Of a stretch of 64,000 nt of DNA, positions 36,309 to 46,055 are shown piece by piece. Each line of letters begins with the position of its first letter. Positions within the stretch are counted from its first letter, which is position 1. The stretch is taken from the NCBI GenBank assembly GCA_964487505.1, contig CAZARD010000007.1, positions 11,955 to 75,954 on the forward strand, given 5' to 3'. The notes beneath the pieces were generated by a model. The model ran no database searches. It was not told the origin of the DNA and worked only from the letters and a program-made list of their open reading frames with translations. This DNA comes from JAFDVJ01 sp964487505 (GTDB lineage: Bacteria; Acidobacteriota; Blastocatellia; Pyrinomonadales; Pyrinomonadaceae). Position numbers and translations under genes: made by a program.

Positions 36309-37562
36309 ATGCAAAATTCACAGAAACTGATCCACACATTCGGCGCGCTGGCCGAACTTGGAAGCGAGGTCGCGCATAAACAGAACTTCCAGGAGATGAT
36401 GCGCACGTCGCTCCATCTTTTGCTCGGGAGCCTCGCGATAATGCGCGGCGGAATCGCGCGCTATTCGCGCTTCGGGCACGAGCTGAACATGCTCGTCGTT
36501 CGCGGTTTCGGCGACGAATTTCCGCTCAGCCTATCGCTGTGCCACGAGGACGAGCGCCAGTTTCTGGTCAACGGGCTCTATCCGATCGAGGTCTCGCAGG
36601 CCCGCGTGCTGCCGTTCTTTCAGATCTACGATCAAAGCTTCGAGAGAAAACGCATCGAACTGCTGATACCGCTCGTCATTCGCGACGAGATCGTCGGCGT
36701 CATCCTTCTCGGCGAAAAGGCGAACGCCGAACCTTATTCAAACAGCGACAAGGACATCATCTGCGCGATGGCGCGGCACGTAGGCGTCGCGATCGCGCAG
36801 CGCAACCTGATGGCCGAACTCGAACGCCGCGCGGACGAGAACCGGCGCCTGTACGACGATCTGAAAACGACCTATGCCGACACGGTCAAGGCGTTCGCGA
36901 CCGCCATCGATTGCAAGGACAAATACACCGAGGGCCATTCGGTCCGGGTCGGAAAATATTCAGAGTTGATCGCGTTCGAACTGGGCTGGGACGAGCCCGA
37001 GGTCGAGGGCGCGGCCGTCGCCGGATATCTGCACGACGTCGGCAAGCTGACGGTCGAGCGCAATATCATAAACGCGCCGTATCGTATTAATGCGAAGGAA
37101 TCGGCAGAATTGTCGAAGCATCCGACGATCGGTTACGAGATCCTGTTACCGATCCATCATCCGTACGCCGACGTGCCGCTGGCGGCCAAATATCATCACG
37201 AACGGCTCGACGGCCGCGGCTATCCGGACGGGCTCATCGACAGCGAGATCCCGTTGATCGCGAAGATCGTCAACCTCGCGGATTCGTTCGACGCAATGAC
37301 GACCGATCGGCCATACAAGCGACGCCGCGCGGCGGCCGACGTCGTCGACGACCTGGCGCGCAACAGCGGGCGGCAGTTCGCTCCGGAGTTGGTGACGGCG
37401 TTTATGCGCGGGATGCTCAAGGAACTGAACGGCGATACGAAGGACCGGCGTTTCCGACGTCTGCTCGGACGGGATTATATGGAGGCCGAAGGCCTCGGGC
37501 CTTTGATTGCGGACGCATTGAACCGCATCGCGCCGACGTCATCGATGACCGCCGTCGCCTGA
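36309..37562 (+). CDS. GAF-HD-GYP putative c-di-GMP phosphodiesterase
   Basis: 417 residues. A GAF domain occupies about residues 20-175 (LIPLVIRDEIVGVILLGEKA), a short coiled region follows, then the HD-GYP domain: the EGHSVRVGKY helix, the HD pair in GYLHDVGKL, HH in PIHHPYADVP and KYHHERLDGRGYPDGL (GYP motif), and LADSFDAMTTDRPYK. These are the metal ligands of c-di-GMP phosphodiesterases. ATG 36309 avoids an unneeded 12-residue leader. It closes the cluster begun by the diguanylate cyclase at 29 kb, so the locus holds both synthesis and degradation domains. Activity is inferred. Confidence 0.92.
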   Translation: MQNSQKLIHTFGALAELGSEVAHKQNFQEMMRTSLHLLLGSLAIMRGGIARYSRFGHELNMLVVRGFGDEFPLSLSLCHEDERQFLVNGLYPIEVSQARVLPFFQIYDQSFERKRIELLIPLVIRDEIVGVILLGEKANAEPYSNSDKDIICAMARHVGVAIAQRNLMAELERRADENRRLYDDLKTTYADTVKAFATAIDCKDKYTEGHSVRVGKYSELIAFELGWDEPEVEGAAVAGYLHDVGKLTVERNIINAPYRINAKESAELSKHPTIGYEILLPIHHPYADVPLAAKYHHERLDGRGYPDGLIDSEIPLIAKIVNLADSFDAMTTDRPYKRRRAAADVVDDLARNSGRQFAPELVTAFMRGMLKELNGDTKDRRFRRLLGRDYMEAEGLGPLIADALNRIAPTSSMTAVA

Positions 37563-37594
37563 CCGAACAGCGGGTCTGATCCTCAGACCGTTGG

Positions 37595-40500
37595 TCAGGG
37601 CACGTAACCTGCAGGAACCGGCGCATCTCCCGCAAGCCCAAACTGCCTGATCAGCGTTCCGCCGGATGATCGTTCGATATACCAGGTCCCGTCGCGGTAA
37701 ACGGCAAAATCCAGTTTTCCGTCACCGTCATAATCGGCCGGAACCGGTGTGTCCGTCGAGAGCCCGAAACGGAAGAACGTTGTCCCGCCCGTACTTCTGC
37801 GAACGTACCACGTCTGGTCAGACCGCCGGAACACCGCAAGATCGTCCTTTCCATCGCCGTCGTAGTCCCCGGGTACGGGGTTGTCGTTAAGGGAGCCGAA
37901 GCGCACGAAATTGACACTGGCGTAGTTGATGTTGGACTGGGATATGAACCAACCGTCGATGCTGTACGTCACGAAATCGGCGCGCCCGTCGCCGTCAAAG
38001 TCGCCCGCAACCGGAGTCCCGAAGGAGATGTTCGAGAAGATCATCGGCCCGCCGCCACCGCTCCGCAGAACGTAAAACGTGTGATTCGACGGTCTGTGGA
38101 CCGCGAAATCATCCCGGCTGTCGCCATCGTAGTCCGCGATCACGGGCACGTCGCCCTGGACGCCGAACGATACCCCGCTGACGGTCGAGTTCGCGCTGTT
38201 GAGGACATAGAAATCCGGAAGCGCCGGATCGGCGTTCGGCCGGAAGACCGCGGGGTCTGTCCGGCCATCGCCGTCGTAATCGCCCGGCGCGATCCGATCG
38301 CCGGCGATGCCCCAATTGACCGCGGAAAAGCCTTCGACCGTCCGCTCTTGGTACCAGACACCGTCCGTCGGCCTGAAGACCGCGAGATCCGAACGACCGT
38401 CCGCGTCAAAATCAGACCGGACCCCGGTCAGGCAGGCGCAGGCCGAGCAAACGTAGGTATCGAATCGAAGCTTCCAGCCCGCCAAGGCGCCGGTGTCGCC
38501 AGAGGCGTCGTCCGCGACATACAATGACCACGACCCGTTCAGGTTTGCTGCGGTCGATCCGAATGCCGACTCGAAGGAAGACGTTCCCGTCGGAGCGGGT
38601 TCAAGAAACGGGCCGGCCGGCGCCGGGGCCCCGAACGTATCGGTCGGGAGAAAACTCGTTGGTTTGAAATTGCCCCCCGCCAATGCCGTCGAGGGCATCT
38701 GTCCCGAAGCAAAGTCGCTCAGGGAAAGCGTGACCAACGAAACATCGGTTCCGCCGCCGACGTCGGACATCGGAATCAAGGTCCGTCCGCCAGGGCCAAC
38801 GAGAAGGAGATCGACGTCACCCGGATAGGTGTGCGTCAACTCATTGAGTTCGAGCGTAATGCGTGTGTTTCCTGAAGCCAGTCCGGTGACGTTCAGGCTC
38901 GTCGGATAAGGAGTGGCCGGACCCGAATCATTGATCGTGATCGGGGTTGTGCCGGTGAAGGTCCTCGACTCCGCTATCGCTCCGGTCACGATCGACCGCG
39001 TTTCGGACGACTGTCCGACGCTTGACGTGATGCTGAACGCGATCTCAAACGAGCCGCCGCACGGGGCATTCGAAGGGATCGTCGCCGACAGATTGCGGAT
39101 GACGGTTTGCCCGGCGGCGATGTCACCGTAAAATGCCGACGAACCCAAGGTCGGTGAGAACACGTTGATGCCGGTTATGGTTGCCCCGGAGTTATTGATG
39201 ATCGGTACGGTAACCACGACGCGTTCGCCCTGTTCGGGGTAGCCGTTGTTGTTGCCGGGCGAATCGCTGACGGCGAAACCGGGCGCGATCCGGGCGTTCT
39301 CGAAAATATCGAATGCTTCAAGCACCACCGTGTCGTTCGATCCGCTTCCGGGATTGATGATTCTCGCGCTCGCCCCCAAGCCGCGAATTGCGAAACCGCG
39401 ACGCACGTGAATACCATCGGATGCCGCCGTCGCGCCGGCCGCTGCGATTATCGCATCGCGCGCTTGCAGGAACGTCGGATTGACCGGCGATAGCTTCATT
39501 CCGTCGGTAACGTACTGCAGCGCCCTCCGATTGCCCTCGGCCGGTCCGTGGGCTCCGATCAGTTCGCCGCGAACCTCCCAAAGCGCTGACGCCCAGACTT
39601 CACCCATATTATGGGTCTGATCGCAGACGGTCGTTCCAATCGGCCCGCGCGGAAAAGCGCTGCTTGGCGGCGGGTTTGACGTTGTCGATCCGATCAAGGT
39701 GTTGCAGTCGGCATTCAAATAGCGGAAGGTCACTGGATTGTGCGGCAGGCCGTTCGGCCCCACGCATTGCTTGCGGGCGGTCGGAAACCTTCTGATACCG
39801 TTGTAGTAGTTCGCGTCGAACAGTGGGAATATGAGGTAAGTGATATACCCGGCAACGGTCGAAGTGCCGCACTCGGCATCCAGCGGCTCGGAAAGCAGCG
39901 AAAGTGCGTAGAAATCGGACCAGCCTTCGCCCATTCCCCGCGCCATATTCGACGATAAGCCGGTCGCATTGCCGTGCAGTCGGTTCGAGAGTCCGTGCGT
40001 CAGTTCGTGGATGAGTACCTGCGCATCGAGCGCGCCGTCACGATCCGGCGTGGGATTGGTCCAAACGAACATTTGTCCGCGGGGCCGCGCGCCGTCTGCC
40101 GGAGTCGCAAAGTTCGCGCCGTTGGTGCCGGAACTGTCCTGCACTTCGACAATGATCGAATCGTTCTCAAGCCCCCCGCGGCCAAAGTTGCTTGATTGAA
40201 AGTTCCTTGCCTGCTCCGTGAACCCCAGGAGGTAGGTTTCATCGTGGAATCGGTTGGCGACGTAGAACGCCTGTGTGACCGATCCCTGTTGAAATGCGGA
40301 CGGCGGATACGTTTGCGTCGTGGGCACAGGTTCTTCGCCCGGCACCGGAAGGCCCGGGGCCGGATTGTACGCGAAAACGAAATTTCGCTGCGGACCGCCG
40401 AAAGCCCACCCATTCGGATCGATCCCGTTCAGCCCGTCGCGGTCGATCCCGACCTCCGTGCTGTTTCCAATCGTCCGAGTCTCACCGTCGGTGATCCAGC

Positions 40501-41527
40501 CGAGATTGTTGAATGTATAGGGCGCCTCATTGCCGATGAGCGTGAACTGCGTGCGAGATGTTGCCGCCGGCTGCGGGCAATTGGTCGGCGCCTGACATCC
40601 GGGCGTGAACGGCGACGGGCTGTCGGCGGTCTTGACGATGCTTGTCAGGTTGCCGTAGACCTCGTACGTGGCGGTCTGTGTCTGATGCGACGTCAGGTCT
40701 TTGCGCCAAAGCAGGGTACCGCTTTCCGCTTCGACGAGAACGTAGTACGAGCGTTCCGCCGATTCGAAATAGACCCGCCACGACGGCACGGCGACCCCGT
40801 CGGCGAGAGGGAAAATGAAGGGTTCTACGGCGAGCGCCCGCGCATTCGGCGCAAACCGCGCCGCCGCCTCGATCGCGAAAGAAGAGCTGCCGAAATCGCC
40901 GTAGAGACGATCTCCGACGAAGGACGCAAGATTATTGACGACGCGCAACAGACTTCCGTCGGCGGTGAATCCGGCCTTGACCTCGCCTCCGAAAACGGGG
41001 ACGCCGTCGATGGATTGTTCAAGATGCACAAAGGCGAGGTTCCCGGCGGGATTGAGATAGTCGGCCGTCAGCTTGAGTCCCTGGACATCATTCTCGTCAA
41101 GGCCGAAAAGCGAGCGGTTCGCGTTCAGGAAACGGCGCAATGTGTCGGGCCTGTTTCCGGCGGCCCGGCCGGTAACGGAACTGGGGAGCCGCGAAAGCTT
41201 GGTCGCGATCAGCTCGGCATTGCCGGTAGCGGCATTTCGCTCGATGACCAGGTGCGGATCGCGCGCAAGAAGTTCCTGCTCCGCGTTTTCGGACAATTTA
41301 CGCCGCCGGGCGATCGACACCGAGGATTCTCCCCGCCGTTCGGCGGCAAGCGCGATCGTCGATCGGGCGGTTTCGGACGGGTCCGAGCGTATGTCGTAGT
41401 TGATTTCCGCGGCCGACTGATTCTCAGACCGGACCGGACTTTCTCCGGTCATCAGTAGAAACGGGATGGCGGCGATCGCCAGAAGACCGAATGGCCGCCG
41501 AAACATAGTCGCGACAAATCCCATCAT
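37595..41527 (-). CDS. Exported M36 (fungalysin) metallopeptidase with P-domain and VCBS repeats
   Basis: 1310 residues. Signal peptide (LLAIAAIPFLLMTGESPV), an FTP-type propeptide (about 60-230, FLNANRSLFGLDENDVQGL), then the M36 catalytic domain with HELTHGLSNRL (His507, His511) and the following GMGEGWSDFYAL block that carries the third ligand. Residues about 855-1028 form a P/homo-B domain (LELNELTHTYPGDVDLLLVGPGG), and from about 1035 to the end there are FG-GAP/VCBS propeller repeats. ATG 41527 has AGGGGAG at the right distance; the TTG 41542 is rejected. Likely a secreted, surface-held protease that supplies peptides from outside. Confidence 0.94.
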   Translation of the reverse strand: MMGFVATMFRRPFGLLAIAAIPFLLMTGESPVRSENQSAAEINYDIRSDPSETARSTIALAAERRGESSVSIARRRKLSENAEQELLARDPHLVIERNAATGNAELIATKLSRLPSSVTGRAAGNRPDTLRRFLNANRSLFGLDENDVQGLKLTADYLNPAGNLAFVHLEQSIDGVPVFGGEVKAGFTADGSLLRVVNNLASFVGDRLYGDFGSSSFAIEAAARFAPNARALAVEPFIFPLADGVAVPSWRVYFESAERSYYVLVEAESGTLLWRKDLTSHQTQTATYEVYGNLTSIVKTADSPSPFTPGCQAPTNCPQPAATSRTQFTLIGNEAPYTFNNLGWITDGETRTIGNSTEVGIDRDGLNGIDPNGWAFGGPQRNFVFAYNPAPGLPVPGEEPVPTTQTYPPSAFQQGSVTQAFYVANRFHDETYLLGFTEQARNFQSSNFGRGGLENDSIIVEVQDSSGTNGANFATPADGARPRGQMFVWTNPTPDRDGALDAQVLIHELTHGLSNRLHGNATGLSSNMARGMGEGWSDFYALSLLSEPLDAECGTSTVAGYITYLIFPLFDANYYNGIRRFPTARKQCVGPNGLPHNPVTFRYLNADCNTLIGSTTSNPPPSSAFPRGPIGTTVCDQTHNMGEVWASALWEVRGELIGAHGPAEGNRRALQYVTDGMKLSPVNPTFLQARDAIIAAAGATAASDGIHVRRGFAIRGLGASARIINPGSGSNDTVVLEAFDIFENARIAPGFAVSDSPGNNNGYPEQGERVVVTVPIINNSGATITGINVFSPTLGSSAFYGDIAAGQTVIRNLSATIPSNAPCGGSFEIAFSITSSVGQSSETRSIVTGAIAESRTFTGTTPITINDSGPATPYPTSLNVTGLASGNTRITLELNELTHTYPGDVDLLLVGPGGRTLIPMSDVGGGTDVSLVTLSLSDFASGQMPSTALAGGNFKPTSFLPTDTFGAPAPAGPFLEPAPTGTSSFESAFGSTAANLNGSWSLYVADDASGDTGALAGWKLRFDTYVCSACACLTGVRSDFDADGRSDLAVFRPTDGVWYQERTVEGFSAVNWGIAGDRIAPGDYDGDGRTDPAVFRPNADPALPDFYVLNSANSTVSGVSFGVQGDVPVIADYDGDSRDDFAVHRPSNHTFYVLRSGGGGPMIFSNISFGTPVAGDFDGDGRADFVTYSIDGWFISQSNINYASVNFVRFGSLNDNPVPGDYDGDGKDDLAVFRRSDQTWYVRRSTGGTTFFRFGLSTDTPVPADYDGDGKLDFAVYRDGTWYIERSSGGTLIRQFGLAGDAPVPAGYVP

Positions 41528-41704
41528 TAGCTCCCCTGTCAAGAGCGATCAGCCCTTGATTTCCGAGTTTATCTCTAAAACGAGAGGCGGCAAAGCACAA
41601 ATCGCTCAAACAAGGCCGGATTCCCATCTTGCCGGCGACGGTGTTCTGTTCGGACTTCGGCATATTCGGCGTTTGTCCGAAACGGATATTCAATCAATTT
41701 CCGG

Positions 41705-42601
41705 CTAGGCTCTCATTCCGCTGTTCTCGAGGAGCTGAACGAACTTCTTGGCGGCGAGCGAAAGTGTCCGGTCGCTGCGGTAGATGACGCCGACGGGGCG
41801 GACCCACTCTTTCTCCGCAAGGTTGACGACGTGGAGCTGGCCGTTCTTTTCCTCGTCCTCGACCGAAGGCTGCGGCACTATCGCGAGCCCGAATCCGACC
41901 TCGACCGCGCGTTTGATGGTTTCGATGTTGTCGAATTCGGCGACCTTCCGCACATCGACGTCGTTCGCCCTTAGAATCCGGTCGATCGCCTTGCGCGTCG
42001 GAATGTCGCGTTCGAACAGCACGAAATCGCGGCCTTTGAGCTCGCTCGCGGCGACCTCATCTCGTTTCGCGAACTCGTGGTTGAGCGGACAGATCAGCAC
42101 CAGTCGATCCGATTGCATCGGGACGATGGTCAATCCGCGGCGCGGTTCCGGGAATGCCACGACGCCGAGTTCGACGAGTCCGTTGAGCACATCGCGGACG
42201 ACGCGCGTCGTTCGGGAGTACTCGAGGTCGATCTTGACCGAAGGGAACTTCGACATGAACTCGCGGACCCGGGGAGGGAATTCGTGGAGCCCGATGCTGT
42301 AAATGGTCGCGACCTTGACGGTTCCGCCGATCTTTCCGACGAGGCTCCGCATACTCTCATTGAGCGAATCGAACGCGTCGAGGACGATCTTCGCCTCGCG
42401 GTAGAAGACCTCCCCTGCGGCGGTCAGCTTCACCTCGCGCCGCCCGCGCACGCGCTCGAGCAAACGGCGTTTGAACCGTTCTTCGAGGGTGCGGATCTGT
42501 TGGCTCACCGCGGATTGCGTGATGAAATTCCGCTCGGCGGCGAGCGAGAAACTCTGAAGATCGACGAGATCGCAAAAGACCTTTAGTGATTCGATATGCA
42601 T
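41705..42601 (-). CDS. LysR-family transcriptional regulator
   Basis: 298 residues. N-terminal winged helix-turn-helix (ESLKVFCDLVDLQSFSLAAE, NFITQSAVSQQIRTLEERF) and a periplasmic-binding-protein-like ligand domain (VKVATIYSIGLHEFPPRVREF). The start at 42601 gives the standard MHIESLKVF opening. Gene is divergent from sdhC, so it may control the succinate dehydrogenase operon; LysR regulators often act on divergent neighbours. The effector cannot be read. CysB/CbbR-type activators are the closest in style. Confidence 0.92.
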   Translation of the reverse strand: MHIESLKVFCDLVDLQSFSLAAERNFITQSAVSQQIRTLEERFKRRLLERVRGRREVKLTAAGEVFYREAKIVLDAFDSLNESMRSLVGKIGGTVKVATIYSIGLHEFPPRVREFMSKFPSVKIDLEYSRTTRVVRDVLNGLVELGVVAFPEPRRGLTIVPMQSDRLVLICPLNHEFAKRDEVAASELKGRDFVLFERDIPTRKAIDRILRANDVDVRKVAEFDNIETIKRAVEVGFGLAIVPQPSVEDEEKNGQLHVVNLAEKEWVRPVGVIYRSDRTLSLAAKKFVQLLENSGMRA

Positions 42602-42891
42602 AACTGGCCGAATTTGCCGGACGCACGCCGGTCGGTCAGTCAAGACCGGCCGCCCATTTGCGTTCGGTGCTGTTCTCACGTGGGAGCACCGAAAACGAAC
42701 TTCAAAATTAGTTTGACTGAAAAAGTCGCGCTAAAAAATTCATTTTATCTTATCAGATTTGCTAATTATAATGAAAGTTTTGTTGAAGGCGGTTGGACGA
42801 TTTTCATCGGGAGACTGATGTTTGCGTAATGCACGTAGCGGAAATATAATGTTCGCACCGTTGTACTTAGCCAGAAATCAAGGATAAATAA
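42602..42891. promoter_or_regulatory. LysR-sdhC divergent control region
   Basis: An AT-rich island (about 42719-42790) in a GC-rich genome. The best sdhC promoter is TTGCGT (42822-42827), 17 bases, TATAAT (42845-42850), followed by AAGGA before the ATG at 42892. A second perfect TATAAT lies at 42767-42772 without a good -35. A 7-bp inverted repeat CGGTGCT / AGCACCG (42665-42671, 42685-42691) around CACGTG may be a regulator site or a hairpin. Confidence 0.55.
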
Positions 42892-43617
42892 ATGAATTTC
42901 AGCAAGAATTTTCTTTTGAGAAAATTGCATCAGTTGACCGGTGTCGTTCCGCTCGGGATCTTCTTCGCCGTCCATATGTTCACGAACGCCAAGGCGATGA
43001 ACGGCGAGAAGGTGTTCAACGAGGCCGTCGAGGGCATCCACCATCTTCCTTTCCTGTTCTTCATCGAGGTCTTCGGAATCTTCATCCCGTTGCTGTTTCA
43101 TTCGGTTTACGGAATCTTCATTTCGGCCGAGGCCAAGCTGAACGTCGGCAGCTACGGCTACGGACGCAACTGGCTGTATGTTTTTCAGCGCACGACCGGC
43201 ATCTTCCTTTTTGTCTTCATACTTTTCCATCTGCTGCACTTAAGGTTCGGATTGTTTGGCGCGCTTGATCTGACGCGCGTTGCCGTCGCCGGAAACGCCG
43301 ACCAAGCGTTCTCGATCGTCGCGACCGACTTCGGGTCGGTCGGGATTCTAGCTTTCTACATTCTCGGGGTCGCGGCGACCGCCTGGCATCTCGGTTACGG
43401 GATCTTTCTTTTCGCTGTCGATTGGGGCATCGTCATCGGCGAGAAGGCTCAACGGACGCTGCTTTACGTGAGCGCCGCGGTCGCACTCGGTTTGTTCGCG
43501 GTCGGAACGAACGCCGCGTTCTCGTTCGTCCGCCCGTGCGGCCTGATGCCGCAGATGCTTTGCGAAGGTGAAAAAACCGGTTCCACGATCAAACCGACCG
43601 GCACGAAGAAGTTCTAG
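42892..43617 (+). CDS. sdhC: Succinate dehydrogenase cytochrome b subunit
   Basis: 241 residues, five predicted membrane helices with conserved histidines (LHQLTGVVPLGIFFAVHMF, FHSVYGIF, LFHLLHLRF, AWHLGYGIF), as in the single-subunit di-heme b558 type. It anchors SdhAB and passes electrons to quinone. Gene order C-A-B matches the b558-type operon of Bacillus and delta-proteobacteria. A C-terminal tail rich in Lys/Thr (about 220-241) is unremarkable. The next gene starts 54 bases later. Confidence 0.95.
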   Translation: MNFSKNFLLRKLHQLTGVVPLGIFFAVHMFTNAKAMNGEKVFNEAVEGIHHLPFLFFIEVFGIFIPLLFHSVYGIFISAEAKLNVGSYGYGRNWLYVFQRTTGIFLFVFILFHLLHLRFGLFGALDLTRVAVAGNADQAFSIVATDFGSVGILAFYILGVAATAWHLGYGIFLFAVDWGIVIGEKAQRTLLYVSAAVALGLFAVGTNAAFSFVRPCGLMPQMLCEGEKTGSTIKPTGTKKF

Positions 43618-43671
43618 AATCGACGGCATTCCGAGGTCAGAATTCCGGGATCCGAAATCATTAACAACGAT

Positions 43672-45465
43672 ATGTCATCAAACGGGCTAAGAATTGCGGT
43701 GGTCGGCGGCGGTCTTGCGGGTCTCGCGGCGGCGATGAAGATCGCCGAGGCGGGACACGATGTCGATCTGATCTCGGTCGTTCCGGTCAAGCGCTCGCAC
43801 TCGGTCTGCGCGCAGGGCGGGATCAACGGCGCGGTCAATACGAAAGGCGAGGGCGATTCGCCGTGGAAGCATTTCGACGACACCGTGTACGGCGGGGATT
43901 TTCTGGCGAACCAGCCGCCGGTCCAGCGGATGTGCGAAATGGCGCCGCAGATCATCTATCTCTTCGATCGCATGGGCGTTCCGTTCTCGCGCACGCAGGA
44001 AGGATTGATCGATTTCCGTCGGTTCGGCGGCACGCTCCATCACCGAACCGCATTCGCCGGCGCATCGACCGGGCAGCAGCTTCTCTACGCGCTCGATGAG
44101 CAGGTCCGCAAATACGAGTCGGCGGGCAAGGTCGCGAAGTACGAGGGCTGGGAGATGCTCTCGCTCGTGCTCGACGATCATCAGGTCTGCCGCGGCCTGA
44201 TTGCGATGAATTTGCAGACGCTCGAACTAAAGGAATTTCCGGCCGACGCGGTGATAATGGCGACGGGAGGGCCGGGGCTGATCTTCGGAAAGTCGACGAA
44301 TTCGATGACCTGCACCGGCAGCGCCGTTTCGGCCGCATACCAGCAGGGCGCGAAGTATGCCAACGGCGAATTCATTCAGGTCCATCCGACCTCCATCCCG
44401 GGCGAGGACAAGCTTCGGCTGATGTCGGAATCGGCGCGCGGCGAGGGCGGCCGAGTCTGGGTTCCGAAGAATCCGGGAGACAAGCGAAGCCCGAAAGAGA
44501 TCCCGACCGCCGAGCGTTGGTATTTCCTCGAAGAGAAATATCCGGCCTACGGCAATCTCGTGCCGCGCGACATCGCGACGCGCGAGATCTTTCAGGTCTG
44601 TCTCGACGGCTTCGGAGTCGGCGGCGAGAATCAGGTCTATCTCGATCTGACGCATATCCCGGCGGAAACGCTGACACGCAAACTCGGCGCGATCCTCGAG
44701 ATCTACGAAATGTTTGTCGGTGACGATCCGCGTTACGTCCCGATGCGGATCTTCCCGGGCGTCCATTATTCGATGGGCGGACTTTGGGTCGATTTCGAGC
44801 AGCGGACCAACATTCCGGGACTTTTCGCCGCCGGCGAATGCGACTACTCGATCCACGGCGCGAACCGTCTCGGCGCGAACTCGCTGGTCTCGTGCGTGTA
44901 CGGCGGATTCGTCGCCGCGCCGTCGGCGATCGAATACGCCAAGAACGTCGAGCGCGGCGACACCGAAACGAACGGGATCTTCGCGGCCGAACTCAGGCGC
45001 CAGCGCGAGATCAACGATCAGATCGTCAAGAACGAGGGGGCCGAGAATCAGTACAAGATCCACGACGAGCTCGGCAAGTGGATGACCGACAACGTGACCG
45101 TCGTCCGCTACAACGACAAGCTGAAGGCGACCGACGACAAGCTTCTCGAGCTCATCGACCGCTTCAAGCATATCTCGATCAACGATTCGAACCTTTGGGC
45201 GACGCAGGCCGTGCCGCACGCGCGCCAGCTTTGGAACATGCTCCAACTGGCACGCGTCATCACGCTCGGCGCGTTGAACCGCGACGAATCGCGCGGGGCG
45301 CACTACAAGCCGGACTTCCCGGAACGGGACGATGAGAAGTTCCTGAAGACGACGATCGCCGAGTATTCGGACGAGTCGCCGGTTCTGAGCTATGAAGACG
45401 TCGAAATCGGCCTGATCGAGCCGCGCAAACGCGATTACTCGAAGGGCGCGGCGAAAAAGGCCTGA
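43672..45465 (+). CDS. sdhA: Succinate dehydrogenase flavoprotein subunit
   Basis: 597 residues. FAD-binding VVGGGLAGLAAAMKIAEAG at the N-terminus, SVCAQGGINGAVN, the GG-TLHHRTAF region, active-site segment QVHPTSIPG, and HYSMGGLWVD plus FAAGECDYSIHGANRLGANSL. It oxidises succinate to fumarate (or the reverse) on the cytoplasmic side with SdhB and SdhC. It is followed four bases later by a damaged Uma2 gene that separates it from sdhB. Confidence 0.97.
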   Translation: MSSNGLRIAVVGGGLAGLAAAMKIAEAGHDVDLISVVPVKRSHSVCAQGGINGAVNTKGEGDSPWKHFDDTVYGGDFLANQPPVQRMCEMAPQIIYLFDRMGVPFSRTQEGLIDFRRFGGTLHHRTAFAGASTGQQLLYALDEQVRKYESAGKVAKYEGWEMLSLVLDDHQVCRGLIAMNLQTLELKEFPADAVIMATGGPGLIFGKSTNSMTCTGSAVSAAYQQGAKYANGEFIQVHPTSIPGEDKLRLMSESARGEGGRVWVPKNPGDKRSPKEIPTAERWYFLEEKYPAYGNLVPRDIATREIFQVCLDGFGVGGENQVYLDLTHIPAETLTRKLGAILEIYEMFVGDDPRYVPMRIFPGVHYSMGGLWVDFEQRTNIPGLFAAGECDYSIHGANRLGANSLVSCVYGGFVAAPSAIEYAKNVERGDTETNGIFAAELRRQREINDQIVKNEGAENQYKIHDELGKWMTDNVTVVRYNDKLKATDDKLLELIDRFKHISINDSNLWATQAVPHARQLWNMLQLARVITLGALNRDESRGAHYKPDFPERDDEKFLKTTIAEYSDESPVLSYEDVEIGLIEPRKRDYSKGAAKKA

Positions 45466-45469
45466 GGTT

Positions 45470-46055
45470 ATGGGAACGAAGGCGACATCTGAAAGATCGT
45501 ACTCGGTCGCGGAGTATCTCGCGCTCGACGAACGATCGAAGCGCCGGCACGAATTCGGCGACGGGATCGTCACAGCGATGGCCGGCGGTTCATTGGCCTG
45601 CCGAAGTGATCTCGAATCTCGCTCGCGTGATCGGAAGTCGGATCGGCGGCGACTGTGGTGTCTACGCGTCTGACCTCCGTGTGCACGTTGAGAATTTCGG
45701 CGCTTTCTTTTACCCGGATGTAATGGTTGTTTGCGGGAAGCCGAGATTTTTTGAGAATCGCAATGACACGCTTACGAATCCGATACTGATCGTTGAGGTC
45801 CTGTCGAGGAAAACCGAGGCCTTTGACCGGGGGGAGAAGATGATTTCCTGCCGGGGGCTCGATTCGTTGCGTGAATATGTGATTGTTTCGCAATCGCGGC
45901 CAACGGTCGAACAGTTCATCCAGAAGAGCGACGGGTCGTGGGAACATCGGGCAACGATCGGACTCAAGAGTTCGGTTCGATTTGAATCCATCGGCGTCGA
46001 AATGGCACTTGAAGAGATTTATCAACGGCTTGAATTCAGTAAAAAGAATTTATGA
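45470..46055 (+). pseudogene. Frameshifted Uma2-family (DUF820) nuclease-like gene
   Basis: The start (SYSVAEYLALDERSKRRHEFGDGIVTAMAG) and the rest (VISNLARVIGSRIGGDCGVY, SDLRV, YPDVMVVCG, PILIVEVLSRKTEAFDRGEK) of an Uma2 protein lie in different frames. The break is at about 45597-45601, where GGCCTGCCGAAG seems to lack two bases compared with the expected Leu-Ala-His-Ala-Glu. Restored length would be about 194 residues. The PD-(D/E)XK-like residues in the second half are kept. It sits between sdhA and sdhB, and its stop overlaps the sdhB ATG. Real mutation or assembly error cannot be separated from sequence alone. Confidence 0.85.

Noticed and set aside
40196..41458. 420-codon plus-strand frame inside the M36 peptidase gene
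   Set aside because: Antisense shadow; the minus-strand frame holds HELTH and complete domains.
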